A program made the translations under genes and the position numbers. A stretch of DNA of 64,000 nucleotides, taken from the NCBI GenBank assembly GCA_014898415.1, contig RCTD01000001.1:1736001-1800000 (forward strand), in the 5' to 3' direction. Below are positions 46,423 to 58,671 of this stretch, piece by piece. The notes beneath the pieces were generated by a model. It was given only the letters and a program-made list of their open reading frames with translations. It did not search any database and was not told where the DNA came from. Each line of letters starts with the position of its first letter. Positions within the stretch are counted from its first letter, which is position 1. This DNA is from Stromatinia cepivora. Its lineage: Eukaryota > Ascomycota > Leotiomycetes > Helotiales > Sclerotiniaceae.

Positions 46423-48222
46423 CTAAAGAGTATAATCATTCAACCACTTGTTAAGGAAATCCAATGAAGCTTCTGGTTGATCCATTGGAACCATGTGTCC
46501 CGCACCAAAGATGCGTGCGAAAGTAAAGTTACCACTGCTCTTGAAGGTACCAGTCTTATGACCATCCTCCAATTGGAGATCCTTGGTCTTGGCAGCATTG
46601 AAACCCTTTTGTCCAGGCCATTCAAGAGCCTCGGTCCATGCTTGGTTTCCGAGCCAGTTGCAGATGAAATCAGCATCACCAGCATAGATCAAGACTGGAA
46701 TTTGCTCGAGGATACCTGGAACCAATCGGTGGAAAGGTTGCATCCAATCACCTTGGAAAAGGAAGTTTCTGTTGATATCAAAGTTACAGCTGTCGTAACT
46801 GCTGACTTCAACACCGAGCTCCTTTTGAACATCGGCCTTGTTCAAGTATTCGCTAATCCAGCCAAGAGCAGAGTAGCACAAGTTGCTGCTGTCTTCACAT
46901 TTACCACGGATATCATAAACGTTCTATAGGAAATTAGCATATTGTAATCGTAAGAGTGGTGTAGTTAACATACCTGTCCAGTTCTTTGGTAAGGTCCCAT
47001 CATAGCATTGTTGCAGTAAATGCTTGCTGGAACACAAGACCAAACGCTTTCACTATCATAACAGCTTTGGATCAAACTTTGGCAACGAGGAAGAGCATTA
47101 TCCATAGCTTTACATTCACTAGAGTCGAGAACAGCTGGGTATCCACCTTCACCACAAGCCATTGGTCTGTAGTGTTCGTATTGTGTAAGTCCATCGGTCA
47201 AACCGTTACCGATAAGAATGGACTTGAGGTTGATGTTACGTTTCTTGTGAGATAAGATCTCATGTGTGAAAACTGGAATGTAATGACCAGCATAAGATTC
47301 ACCAGCAATGTGGAAATCTTGTGTGGCATATTCAGGGAATTGTTTGAAGAACAAGGTGAGAAGAGCATAAACATCCTTGCCTGCAGCAATTGTGTTGCTG
47401 ACAGATCCACCACTGTATGAGTATCCAACATTGACTGGTTGATCAAGGAAGATAACGGAAGCATTTGCGTTCCATGAGTATGGGTTGTTGTGCAATTTGC
47501 CGTTCTTGTCGATTGAGGCAGGGCCAAGTTCGAGGAAGAGACCGGTCAAAGAAGAACATCCTGGTCCTCCGTTCAACCAGAGAACAACTGGATCGTTCTT
47601 AGGATCATTTCTAGATTCAAAGAACCCTGGGTTTTATTAGCACATCTGTTTATAGTAGGTAAATGGGTCAGAAGGAAAGGGTGGCGTAACGCAAGGAAGT
47701 GTGCTAGATATCATCAAAAGAACGGTAATACTCACAATAAAACAAATGCTTATCATTCTCCTCATCATCCAGATAACCACTGTATTGCTTAACCTTATCA
47801 ACACCAAGCTTCGTAGGATCAACCTTCTTAGCTCTCATGTTATACTTCTCAAGCTTTCCATCAATCTCACGTTCCTTCTCTCCCTTAGAGTTCTCAACCC
47901 AAACACTTTGGATATCTGCGCCTTTAACAACATAATCCCAAGCAGTATCAGGTTTTCTTGTATGGGGTTTTGGTTGTTGGAAGAAAGTAGCTCTATCCAT
48001 CGCCTCCGGGAAAAGCATTGAAACTTCATCCCAAACGGCTTTGGCTTCGGAGGTCATATCTTTCATGGAATCGGTGAGATGACTCAATGATTCCATTGAT
48101 TTGGACCATGCTTCAGAGATTGGCTTTGAGGCTGAATGAAATGGGTTCTTAAGAACCTGTTGTTGAGGTGTAATAGATGCCGCAGCAGCGCCCATAAGGA
48201 CGGTTGATGCGAGGAGCTTCAT
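46423..48222 (-). CDS. Carboxypeptidase Y, vacuolar
   Basis: Predicted 546-residue S10 carboxypeptidase of the CPY type, acting in the vacuole on C-terminal residues after propeptide removal. Exons: 48222-47736, 47626-46974 and 46923-46423; introns 109 and 49 bp. A signal peptide ([20 protein letters not shown]) precedes a pro-region of about 100 residues. The mature enzyme starts near [28 protein letters not shown] is the substrate-binding block. GESYAGHY holds the catalytic Ser (about 273), [14 protein letters not shown] the Asp and [11 protein letters not shown] the His. Length and motifs fit fungal CpyA/PRC1 proteins. The upstream region is short: the retrotransposon LTR starts only 364 bp from the start codon. 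Confidence 0.95.
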
Positions 48223-48581
48223 GGTGAAGTCTAATGAAGAATAGTAGTTCTAATGTTGTCGTATTTCTATTCTATTTGATAAGATGATTTCAAAAAGAGA
48301 TGGATGTTATGATGAAAGAAAGGATGGGAGATGGAAGAGAAGAAAGAAGGATGGATGGGGAGCTTTGAATAGGGTTCCAAGGCGGTAACTGCTGAGCGAG
48401 TTGATAGGGTAACCAAGAGCTACCTAAGTTGCAGATGGCCGATGTGCTGTGCTCGTGCTTCATTACGTAGCAAGGCACCCTGGGAGTTTGGAGCTTATCG
48501 GCCAGCCATGAGAATCACAACATCAACCAAGCATACTATGGAAGAATGTTTGATAATCACAAGATCATACATTAATGATCA
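48223..48581. promoter_or_regulatory. Promoter region of the CPY-like gene
   Basis: About 360 bp of normal-composition DNA between the CPY-like start codon (48222, minus) and the transposon target duplication at 48582. It must contain the core promoter. No specific factor site could be assigned. Confidence 0.5.
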
Positions 48582-48586
48582 TTATT

Positions 48587-48697
48587 TGTTACCAATTAGT
48601 CATTAACTTAGCTTACTAAGCGGGAGATCTTACCTTAGATAGGATTTACCCTACTGCTTTTAATCTTTATTCTTTTATACAATACAACTTTGTATTA
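48587..48697 (+). repeat. 5' LTR
   Basis: Begins TGTTACCAATTAGTC and ends ACAACTTTGTATTA. It aligns over its full 111 bases with 55093-55203. Two bases after it a TGGTAGCAAATTC stretch (48700) has the TGG start of a tRNA primer-binding site, possibly initiator tRNA-Met. Confidence 0.9.
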
Positions 48698-49739
48698 AAT
48701 GGTAGCAAATTCTTTAGGATCTTTTCATCAACAATAACTCCATCAACATCAAATGCCAGATAATTAGTTGATATATCTTTTTCAAGTAATCAAATCTTTT
48801 CTTTTAAGTTATTTAACATTTGTTTTTATTGTATTCTATATACCGAAAAAGAATCGGAGTATTCTTGAGGTAAAGTATTTGTAAATTCAAATATGAATAA
48901 TAAAAGTATTATAAATGCCAGAATATCTTATATCGATCTTCTTCAAAATATTATTGTAAAAGCATTTTTGATTGAGAAGTTCTTTATCGAACGATCCAAA
49001 ACAAAAGATAAATTATTATTCAAATAATTTTATACAATTATTTGGTTTGTATAGAAAATACAAAATGAAGTAATAGTAAACAATCAAATTGATCCTTTTT
49101 CAATATCTGTAAACGTTTCCTTTATATCGATTTATCCTTAATCAATATCTACAATATTTTCTGATTAGTATAATAGTTATATAAGAATTGCTAATATTGT
49201 ATAATCTATATTATCAATGTTACTGTAATTCTTGAATAAAGATCACGATTTGATATTATCGGTATCAATTTCATTTTCAGAATGTTAAGAATTTCCCGGT
49301 AGTATAAATCAAGAAACCTTTGACAAAATAACTGCTACTATTGATGCGATATTTTCTGTAGAATAGTTTCAATAATTGTTAATTGTTATTCAAACTCTGC
49401 TACAATAATAATATAATGGGGATGATACTATATATTTTCGTTTATAAGATATAAGCTTCTTAGATCCAAATAATAAAATTGAATTTTTTATAGAGATTAT
49501 TAATAACAAGATTATTTATTACAATGTATATTCATTTATAGTATATATAAAAGCTAAATCGATTAGTATACTGGATGATTCATTTGCTGCTTATATTATT
49601 GCTGCTCAATTGGATCAATGCTTGAGAAGCAAGGCTGAGCTATAGTATACTAACGAAATCTCGAATACAATATAAACTGGTTTTAAAATAAGTATTGAAA
49701 ATTAATATATAAAACTGGAAAACCATTTTCATATATCAC

Positions 49740-49972
49740 TAGGTATAGCCTTAAAGAAGTTGGAGCATTTCAAATATACTATTAGAGATATTCGACAATA
49801 TAAAGATCCTGAAGAATATATCCAGAATATAATTATTTTAGAATACAATATAAAAACAATCAAATCGGAATATATACAAATATTAATTGCTCATCGGCAT
49901 TTATCAACAAAGTTTCGAATTCATATCCCAATATTTATAAAGGATATTAATTTTATTATATTTATATTATAA
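49740..49972 (+). pseudogene. gag remnant
   Basis: An open piece from 49760 (LKKLEHFKYTIRDIRQYKDP, then EEYIQNIIILEYN) ends ILIAHRHLSTKFRIH. Position and helical character fit a gag capsid fragment. Confidence 0.45.
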
Positions 49973-51999
49973 ATTAAACAAAAGAAGAATAATTGGTTCG
50001 ATATCTGGCGTTCCAATTATAACGATAATCGATTATTAAATCATTATAATAATAAACGTTTTTTATCTTATAAATTATATTACTAGAATAATTATAGAAA
50101 TACTTCCTCCCCCATTTTTTACAAGGATCCCTCCATTTTCAAGAATAATGATATTAATAGAAAATTTAGTATTAAAAAAAATAACAAAATATAAAATAAA
50201 AAGTTATTCAGAAAAAAGGAGTATTATTTCAATAAATATAATAGCAAATAGTAAGTATATAATATTAGAGGAAACGATTTAAATTAGGAAACAATTGATC
50301 TGGATATTCATAATATCGATATTTATAATTAAACTTATTATCAAAGATTGGATTATAAATCAAAGGAATTAAATCTGGATAATCAAGATAATAAAGAGAA
50401 GATAGAGATATTATATATCAATTATATATAGATTAAAGAAAAGGTATTTAAAATATAAAATATATAATATAATATAAGTTCGAAAATCAATTATCGATTA
50501 AATATAGTTATTTCATAAATTGATAATGAAATTCAGAAATCAAGATTTACCCCTTTGATAGTCAATTTGAATCATAAATAAGTTTTTCTTAAACAGATTT
50601 GTATTATCAATTTCGATGAAGATCGTTATCAATATAATAATTATAAAATGAAATTCTGCAACAAAAACAAATTATATATTTATTTACAAAAACTATATAA
50701 AAACAAATACAAATCAGTATTATTAAAACCAATTTTATTCGAACAATTATCAATAACCATAACAAATATACCATTTCTTGTTATCGATAATCCAGATCGA
50801 ATTAATTCTAAGCTTTCACCAGATCGACCATATATTGTTTGATCGACCATGGATACCAATAAATCATTATCTGGATATACATTTCACAAACACAAATATA
50901 CTGAAATCAAAGTAATATTAAATAATCCACAAAACAATATATATTTTATTTATTTAGATATAAAATATAAAATAAGTTTTATTAATAGAAGCTTTTTAAT
51001 AAAGATATATTTTATAATTAAGATTTTTATAATAAACAAGTTTATAAAAATATATGGATTGAAAGATCAATAATATAATATTAATCAATATATAAATCTC
51101 GATTTCTATTTACTAATAATGAATAAAACGATTACTTAATTCAATCGTAAAGTTTATATTATTGAAATACTAGAAATTAGAATACTGATAGAAATTGATA
51201 TTATTAATCTGGAAGATTAAATTATGAATTTCGAAAGTTAATAATTAATTTTCTTATATTATACAAATATATATATTAAGATTATAATCAAAACTAAAGA
51301 TATCAAAAAAAAGATTATTATTTACATTCAAGAAAAAGTAATGATTCTATTTCATTTTAAAGTATTTGTAATAATGGCTAACAGAAAAAACAATAATATT
51401 TTACTACTAGATTATAATATACTATATAAATCAATTCAGTAAAATAATTTTATATCTTTTGTATATATTATTATAAATTCGTATAAGATTATTATAATAG
51501 AAAACTTTATTGATAAAGAAATAATTGTATAGCGGAATTTGAAATTGGGAAATGTATTAAATTCTGATACCCAAATTATAATAACAATAAATGAAATCGA
51601 TATTTATTATTTTATAAAAACCTTGATTAGAAATTAGTTTTCTATAAAACGCCTTTTAATTAAGGGATTATTAATAATAGTAGTAATTATAATCTTATGA
51701 ATATCTGTAAATATAGGAATACAACAAATTAATTCGAATATAAACAGTATCGATTTAAAATAAGAAATTATTTTGTTGAATAAAATGATAGCATTTGGGG
51801 ATATTATTCAATGATCTTAGTTTCAGGAAATAATACAAAGCGAATCGATATTGTAGAAGGAATATTAAGGATTTGTATTTATATTAGAAAATGAAGAATT
51901 AAAAATAAAACTTTGCGAAAATTAGAAATCAAAATTTCGGTTTAATAAAGCAAAAATTTATTCAACAGATCGAGAAAATTAAGTTCTAATCGATCAGAC

Positions 52000-53420
52000 T
52001 TTTGATAAATTGTATCATCAATATCGATTGAAATGGACCAAAAAACCAAGTTTTTTCAATTTTCTAATGTTTGTTATATAAAGATATATTATAGATTCTA
52101 AAAATATTATAAAAAAAAAAGATAAAATTGTCATCGATATTTATATTTTTAATTATATTACAAATCCAAATATATATTCTATTTCCATTCAAATAAATAT
52201 AATTGTAATTATAATAAATTGTTCTTTTATTTTAATTATTAATTATATAAGCTTTTTTTATTAATGGAAAATCAAGCCGGAATATCAAAAGTATTTTATT
52301 GTATCATTATATTATAACCAAAAAACATTTATTTATATTATAATAGATTTCAGAAATTCATCAATATATATTCAAAGATGAATCGACAATATTCTTTAAT
52401 TAAAACAAGAATTCGTATATATCTATATTAATAATATAATCATTTTCAGTAAATTATTTCCTAAATATATAATATACCTTAAATAAATATTCATCAAATT
52501 CAAAACTATTAATATAATATTGAATTCTAAAAAATATTTTTTATTCTATCCCTCGATTATATTACTTAATCAAAAAATGAATATATTAGAATTGATTTCT
52601 ACAAAAAATAAATTGGAGGTTATATAGACTTTAGTATTTTTATATATATTAAAACAATTTGAATATTATTTAAAATTGATTGAATATTTATAATAATATA
52701 TTCTATATTATATTAAATTATCTATAAATCTGCAAAACAGAAAATACAAATTGAACAAAACACTACAGAATTATAAAGGAAATAAATTATCAAAAGCGAA
52801 AAGAAAATATAAGATTACTCAAATTTAATTCAAGGATATTACAAAAGAAGAACAGAAATCATTTATAGATCTTTAATAAGCCTTCCAAAAATCTTCGATT
52901 TTATATCATTTCAATCCAAATCGAAAACTTTACATCGATATTGATATATTTAAGGATAATATCAAAAATATAATCTATTACTCTGATATTGATTCTTTAA
53001 CTCAAAAATCGATGTAATTCATTATATTCTTATCTAGATTAATCACTATTGCCGAAAAGAATTACTGATCGACAGAATTAAAGATTGCAAATTTATACTG
53101 AATAATCTCAAGGATCAAATATTTAATGGAATTATTCAAGCTTTTGATCATTGTTTATATAGATTATTCAACCAATATCCAAATAACAATTCAAATATTT
53201 ATGAATATATTATTATTAATACAATTAAATCTATATTATTTATATAATTCCGAATATTTATTCAGATTTAGATTTAATATTCGATATAAACCAGGAAAAC
53301 TCAATATAATCCCTGATATATTATCGAGATTGTATATTATCGATATAATAGTTCAAAAACAAATTATAAGTGCAATCGAACAAATATATAATATATATTC
53401 AGAATTAATATACTCTATTA
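52000..53420 (+). pseudogene. Reverse transcriptase and RNase H remnant
   Basis: At 52409-52447 the plus strand reads EFVYIYINNIIIFS, where gypsy RTs have YIDDIIIFS. Both catalytic Asp codons (52430-52435) are now AAT. Between about 53270 and 53330 it reads FNIRYKPGKLNIIPDILSRL, the conserved end of the RNase H/connection region before integrase. Stops interrupt most of the rest. Confidence 0.75.
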
Positions 53421-53589
53421 TAGTTTTGTAAATCGGAAAAATATAATTATAGAAATTTAAGATATTGTATATATTGGATCCCAGAATAACAAAATTGATC
53501 GATAAAATTGAGAAAAATTCAAATCTCGAAATCAATACTATAGATTTGTTATTCGAATTTAAATAAAATATACTTTATATTAAACCAGA

Positions 53590-54780
53590 TAATATATATA
53601 TCAAAAAAAGATTAATGATATTTAAAGGTATAAAGGACGAAATATTCGAATATATATATAATCAAATCGATCATTTGGATTATAATTATATTTATAAAAA
53701 GATTTCTATTAACTTCTATATTTTTAATATTTCAAAAAAACTACAAGTATATCTATATCATTATTATCAATATAAAATATCATCAATATCAAGACATTAA
53801 CCATATAGATCTCTATAATCGATTCTAATATCACCGTATATCTTTTATATTATTTCAATCAACTTTATTTTAATATTATCAAGATCTATACCAGACTTGT
53901 TCGATTGTGCATTACCTATAATCAATAAGTTATTAAAAGTAATCACAATTATCCCAGAAAAATCGATATGGAATATAGTATAATAGGGAAATATATTAAT
54001 CTTATATTTACTAGGAATTCTTTGGGGTATTCTATAGACCATTATTTCGGATCGAAATAGGAAATTCATATCAAAAATCTAAAAAGGAATAATGGATTCA
54101 TTAGGTATAAAATTATTGTTTAGTATTATTTAACATTTATAAACTAATAATGCAAACAAATATACAAATCAAATAATAAAGATTACTTTGAAATATTATC
54201 TATCAATAATAAATGATATATCTTTATAGTTAAGGACTTTATTATTTATAATTGTAATTTTATTAAATTCTATTTTACAAAGGATAGGTATAATATTTAT
54301 GATAATGATATATAATATTAGAATCAAAGAATCGATAAATATTATTATAGATATATTAATGGATTTAATCTACAAAGATTCATTAGAAAAATATCAGGAT
54401 CCTATTATTTCAAATAATATACAGATATATTCGATAAAACCAACAAATAATGGAAAATATAATTTAATAAGAATTGAAGTAATAAATATAATCAAATTTG
54501 TAGTTATATTTATAAAACGATATTATAATCAATAATACAAATCTATATTTTTTAATATAAGAGATTATATATCATTGAGATTATATTGAAATTACAATAT
54601 ATCAGAAATCGTAAAACGAAATATAAAGATCGAACAACAATTCGTAGGATCTTTTAAAATGTTGAAAAGGATTGAATATCTTATATACAGAATCGAATTA
54701 TTTGATATAATGAAGGTTCATTTAATCATCAATATTGCACATCTCGAACCAGTTCCAGACCCAACTTAAAATCCTTATTG
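53590..54780 (+). pseudogene. Integrase remnant
   Basis: From 53615, IKDEIFEYIYNQIDHLDYNY leads to KLQVYLYHYYQYKISSISRH. In a working integrase this zinc-binding region has CxxC; here both Cys positions read Tyr (TGT to TAT). Near 54715-54768 KVHLIINIAHLEPVPDPT matches the integrase C-terminal block of the form KVHPxxxVxHLEPxP. Confidence 0.7.
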
Positions 54781-54819
54781 ATACTCCTTTGTATAAAGAA
54801 TCTTACAGAATCCTGAATT

Positions 54820-54975
54820 AGTTTCTGAACGCATTTTGCATAAATAGAAGTAGTATAAAAAAGGAAAAGAAATTTTAATAGAATATTTAATTCGATTTAA
54901 AGAAAAAACAATAGAATAGAATAAATAAAAATTAAATAGATAAATTTTAATAGAAATCGTTAAAGTATTTGAGGA
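54820..54975 (+). pseudogene. Probable chromodomain remnant
   Basis: After the integrase C-terminal block the frame reads ILHK-stop-K, then YKKGKEILIEYLIRFKEKTI, then E-stop-NK-stop-KLNR. This resembles the chromodomain pattern YLVRWKGY...W.E with Trp codons turned into stops or Phe. Supports assignment to chromodomain-bearing gypsy elements, tentatively. Confidence 0.45.
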
Positions 54976-55092
54976 ATAAAATTATAAATATATTTTAATA
55001 AACAAATCCAAAAAGGGAATAATCAGAAAGAGATAACTTTCGTTTTATTTTTTGTTATATTTTAGGGCAAAGTATTATTTATTAGTGGTATT

Positions 55093-55203
55093 TGTTACTA
55101 ATTAATTATTAATTTAGTTTATTAAATGGGAGATCTTACCTTAGGTAGGATTTACTCTATTGCTTCTAATTTTTATTCTTTTACACAATACAACTTTGTA
55201 TCA
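55093..55203 (+). repeat. 3' LTR
   Basis: Begins TGTTACTAATTAATT and ends ACAACTTTGTATCA, with the canonical TG...CA ends retained here. Mismatches to the 5' LTR are nearly all transitions. Confidence 0.9.
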
Positions 55204-55208
55204 TTATT

Positions 55209-55829
55209 GATTGAAAACTATCAATTCATCTATTCTATCGTTTCAAAGTTATCATTTTGAAGAATATCAAAATCATAGTTAATTCTCCAGCTAGGTATCT
55301 ATCTATGGTATTGATGTTTCCGGAGCTTAATCCTGCTAAACAGTTATCAAGAGAGACCTAGCGTATCACAACACAGCCTGTGGCTATTCCCCTGACGCCA
55401 CTGCATAGCTAAATCTGACAAGGTACCCGCGATGAACACCTGACTCGGGTCTGAGACCTTGATTCACCGATTAACCCATGGATTCAGATATGGAAAATAT
55501 GGTAAAGGAGACTTTGGTAGAAATGCGCTTCTCATTAAGAATGTCTATGGTTCATTGTGACTCATGAGCAATTTACAGTTATTGTAAGATCTTACAAAAT
55601 ATTGCAGTGCGATATTCTGGTTCTCTCATCCATCCCACTCAGATAAGTGTAGATAAGTGAAGCGAACCGTAAAAGATGGCGGAGAATTACTCAGCGGGGT
55701 GATGTAAACTTAACCCACGCAAAAAGAAAAATCTTAATAACCATACTGAAAAAGAGAATATCCAAACCATAACATCTCAGAACTTCATCCCCTCTCTAAT
55801 ACACACCAATCTCCTTCAACTCCGTCAAA
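55209..55829. promoter_or_regulatory. Upstream region of SDO1
   Basis: 620 bp of DNA between the right target duplication and the SDO1 start. Composition returns to normal from about 55290. The last 100 bp are CA/CT-rich (TCCTTCAACTCCGTCAAAATG), a typical fungal leader. Confidence 0.5.
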
Positions 55830-56756
55830 ATGCCCATCAACCAACCCTCTAACCAAATAAAACTAACAAACGTCTCCCTCGTACGCTACAAAAAAGCAAA
55901 AAAGCGTTTCGAAATCGCCTGCTACAAGAACAAAGTCCTGGAATGGCGATCCGGCAACGAAAAAGACATCGACAACGTTCTACAAATCCCCAATGTATTT
56001 CTCAACGTATCGCGAGGACAGACAGCTCCCACTGCCGATTTAGCCAAGGCATTTGGAAAAGATACGCCGGTTCAAGATATCATTCTCGAGATATTAAATA
56101 AAGGGGAATTACAAGTTGGAGAGAAAGAACGTCATGCGCAGTTAGAACGGGTCCATAATGAAGTAATCAGTATCGTGGCGAGTAAACTTGTGGATCCGAA
56201 GACGAAAAGGGTTTATACTACTGGAATGATAGAGAAAGCATTAGAGATGCTTAGTTCACAAGGATCGCAAGCGCAGGATAAGGATAAGAATTTGGGAAGT
56301 GAAAATGCGACTCCGACGACGGGCGAAGAGGGGGAAGCGAAACCGATACCTAGAGCGAGGGAACATGCGTGGACGGGAGTAGTTGCTACGAAGAGTGCTA
56401 AGAGTCAGGCGTTGGAGGCGATGAAGGCATTGATTGCTCATCAACCCATCCCCGTAGCGAGAGCGAGAATGAGGTTAAGGGTTACGTTACCCACGAAGGT
56501 TTTGAAACAGGTTGTTAAGAGTGCGGGACCGAAAGCTGGGGATGAGGAGGAGGGGGATAAGAAGGAGTCGGTTAAGGATAGGGTGTTGGGGTATGTGGAA
56601 CAGGTTGAGAGTCAGGATGTGATGGGGTCGGAGTGGGAGGTTGTGGGGTTTGTGGAACCCGGTGCGTTTAAGGGGTTGGGAGATTTTATTGGGACCGAGA
56701 CGAAGGGTCAGGGAAGAGTGGAGGTGTTGGATATGGCTGTTACTCATGAGGATTGA
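55830..56756 (+). CDS. SDO1: Ribosome maturation protein SDO1 (SBDS orthologue)
   Basis: Intronless 308-residue protein. The SBDS family, with the GTPase Efl1, releases the anti-association factor Tif6/eIF6 from late 60S subunits in the cytoplasm. The N-terminal FYSH domain is clear: NVSLVRYKKAKKRFEIACYK, VLEWRSG, DIDNVLQIPNVFLNVSRGQ, with AFGKDTPVQDIILEIL. Domain II follows (KERHAQLERVHNEVISIVAS, DPKTKRVYTTGMIEKAL). A variable linker (about residues 148-176) precedes the ferredoxin-like domain III with HQPIPVARARMRLRVTLP. Length is somewhat above the usual 250 because of the linker and an acidic DEEEGDKKE insertion. It stands near two ribosomal protein genes. Confidence 0.95.
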   Translation: MPINQPSNQIKLTNVSLVRYKKAKKRFEIACYKNKVLEWRSGNEKDIDNVLQIPNVFLNVSRGQTAPTADLAKAFGKDTPVQDIILEILNKGELQVGEKERHAQLERVHNEVISIVASKLVDPKTKRVYTTGMIEKALEMLSSQGSQAQDKDKNLGSENATPTTGEEGEAKPIPRAREHAWTGVVATKSAKSQALEAMKALIAHQPIPVARARMRLRVTLPTKVLKQVVKSAGPKAGDEEEGDKKESVKDRVLGYVEQVESQDVMGSEWEVVGFVEPGAFKGLGDFIGTETKGQGRVEVLDMAVTHED

Positions 56757-57664
56757 GAGCTATATCCTCTATTGACCTTGGCTTTGGGATCGTTTAGCGG
56801 GTATAGAATGGCGTTGGGGGTAGCAAAAGTAGTTTAAATTTTACGTTGCGGTTATATCCTGTGGGTTGGCTCATTTGTCATTTTAAGAATCACTAGGAGG
56901 TTATAGATGCCTTGAGCAGATCCAACTATAACATTTGATATGGGGTTCGAGTTTATGATATTGGCCATCAAAGCCAAAAGTATAACTGTGTATTCGATTG
57001 CCTCATGAAACTCTGGGTGATTATTCAAATACAGCACCACCCATTCCAGACCGAAGAACCAATACAAGCATTTCCTCTTTGAGGCGGTTCGTTCTGTGCT
57101 CATTGAACAATCCCCAGTGATACTTTTCAATGAATAGGCAAATAAAGCATCCTAACATGCGAGAAAAGTGGTGATGATTTTGAATTCTAATCTGTCACCT
57201 CTCGCCTGTTCTGCCTCCTTCCCATTCTAGAAATCGACAAGTCTTTGGAAGAGAGGTTGGCTCCTTCCTCAATTAACAAAAAGTACAATACGCGAGAGAT
57301 AGGAGGAAGTGTATCATCGCTAAATTAAGACTTCCGGATGAAAATGCGGAAGAATGAGTATAACTTACCACCTTGGACAATATCCTGTGACTTTTGGACA
57401 TTTTCTGGGATTGTTGGTAAAAGCAGCGCTAATATTTCGTAAACATATATCATTAATTCAATCTTGGCACATCATTTTATTTTGAAAGCACATAAAATTA
57501 TAGTGAAGCCATTGATGATTTATTGTCTCCTTTTCATGTACTGATTTCCCTGGGGCATACCCAGTAACAGCATCATGCTGTACAAGCTGTTGAGCCAGAT
57601 GTAAAGTACCAGTCCATCGCAAAAGCCACACTCCACCCAACCGTAAATCCCAGAGCGCAAATAT
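56757..57664. other. Intergenic region between SDO1 and RPS18
   Basis: Convergent 3' flanks. A 92-codon minus-strand frame (57130-56852, with one hydrophobic stretch AIEYTVILLALMANII) is open but unrecognised and probably not a gene. Confidence 0.5.
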
Positions 57665-58400
57665 TTAATTTCCCTTCTTCTTGGAAACACCGACAGTTCT
57701 ACCTCTGCGACCAGTAGTCTTGGAGTGTTGTCCACGAACACGGAGACCCCAGTAGTGACGGAGACCACGATGGGCACGGATCTTCTTTAGGCGTTCCAAA
57801 TCATCACGGAGCTTGGAGTCGACACCGTTGGCGAGAACTTGGGAGTCTTTGCCATCGACGATATCGCGTTGTCTGTTGAGGAACCAGGATGGGATCTTGT
57901 ATTGAGTTGGGTTTTGGATGATGGTAACGATTCTCTCAAGCTCTTCGGAGGTAAGTTCACCAGCGCTGTAATTAATTAGTCCTTTGTCCTTCTATTCCCG
58001 TATCCAGTGTAATCCATACCGCTTGTTGAGATCGACATCAGCCTTCTTGCAGACCAAGTTGGAGTAACGACGTCCGACACCCTGGGGATATGATTAATAT
58101 AAGAGGAAGACCATGGAGAGGAACGATTTCCTACCTTTATTTTTGTGAGCGCAAACATAACCTTCTGCTTTCCCTCAACGTTAGTGTTGAGGAGACGCAG
58201 AATGTATTGAAAGTTGGACTTCTCCCCGCTGTAGACATGTTGTCAGTCAGATGTTCAAGGCAAGTTTGAGGTCGGTGGCGCCAAAAAAGATCGATTCTAG
58301 AGCGCAACCTCACTAAAGGTCACAAAATAAATCTTCGGCGTTTTTGGGCTTGAAATTTAGGGGAAAATTGTAAAATTTTGCCGTACGTAACCAAAGACAT
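57665..58400 (-). CDS. RPS18: 40S ribosomal protein S18 (uS13)
   Basis: Predicted 156-residue uS13 protein, located in the head of the 40S subunit near the decoding-site tRNAs and intersubunit bridges. Exons: 58400-58387 (14 nt), 58228-58135, 58081-58020 and 57965-57665; introns 158, 52, 53 bp, all GT-AG. The product starts [19 protein letters not shown] and continues [58 protein letters not shown] and ends [20 protein letters not shown] with [10 protein letters not shown]. Length equals the usual 155-156. The tiny first exon and long first intron are typical of fungal ribosomal genes. It is divergent from RPL17 with 271 bp between start codons. Confidence 0.96.
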
Positions 58401-58671
58401 GATGGGCGACGGTATCTAGAATTGTCGATGTTGTCGTGAGGCGTTTCGAGAGGCAGAAAGTTCAAGAGGTCAAAAAAGTTCGTACAATTCGCTTCACTTC
58501 ACGAAAGTGCAAAAGTTGATTTTAGCGTGCTTACCAGATTTGGCTTAGTCAAGTCATGTGTTAGGGCAAACAACAACAAGCGAGCCAAAACGGAAGGAAC
58601 TCCAAAAATTTACAGCATCAAGATTATACCGAAATTTTCCGTACTAACGACCGCAGCAACCAAACGTCAAG
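58401..58671. promoter_or_regulatory. Shared bidirectional promoter of RPS18 and RPL17
   Basis: Only 271 bp separate the two start codons, so promoters and leaders of both genes lie here. A TTAGGGC element at 58561-58567 (GCCCTAA on the other strand) fits the RCCCTAA core bound by Tbf1-type factors, known regulators of ribosomal protein genes in several ascomycetes. The side next to RPL17 is CAACAACAA-rich leader. Confidence 0.65.

Larger units (their letters stand above)
48582..55208 (+). mobile_element. Complete but RIP-inactivated Ty3/gypsy LTR retrotransposon with TSD
   Basis: The element spans 48587-55203 (6617 bp). It has 111-bp LTRs at both ends and a perfect 5-bp target duplication, TTATT, at 48582-48586 and 55204-55208. 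Inside, on the plus strand, gag, RT, RNase H, integrase and a probable chromodomain follow in Ty3/gypsy order, all riddled with stops. AT content is extreme throughout. Differences between the LTRs and lost catalytic residues are overwhelmingly C-to-T and G-to-A. The insertion separates the CPY-like gene from SDO1. Confidence 0.9.
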
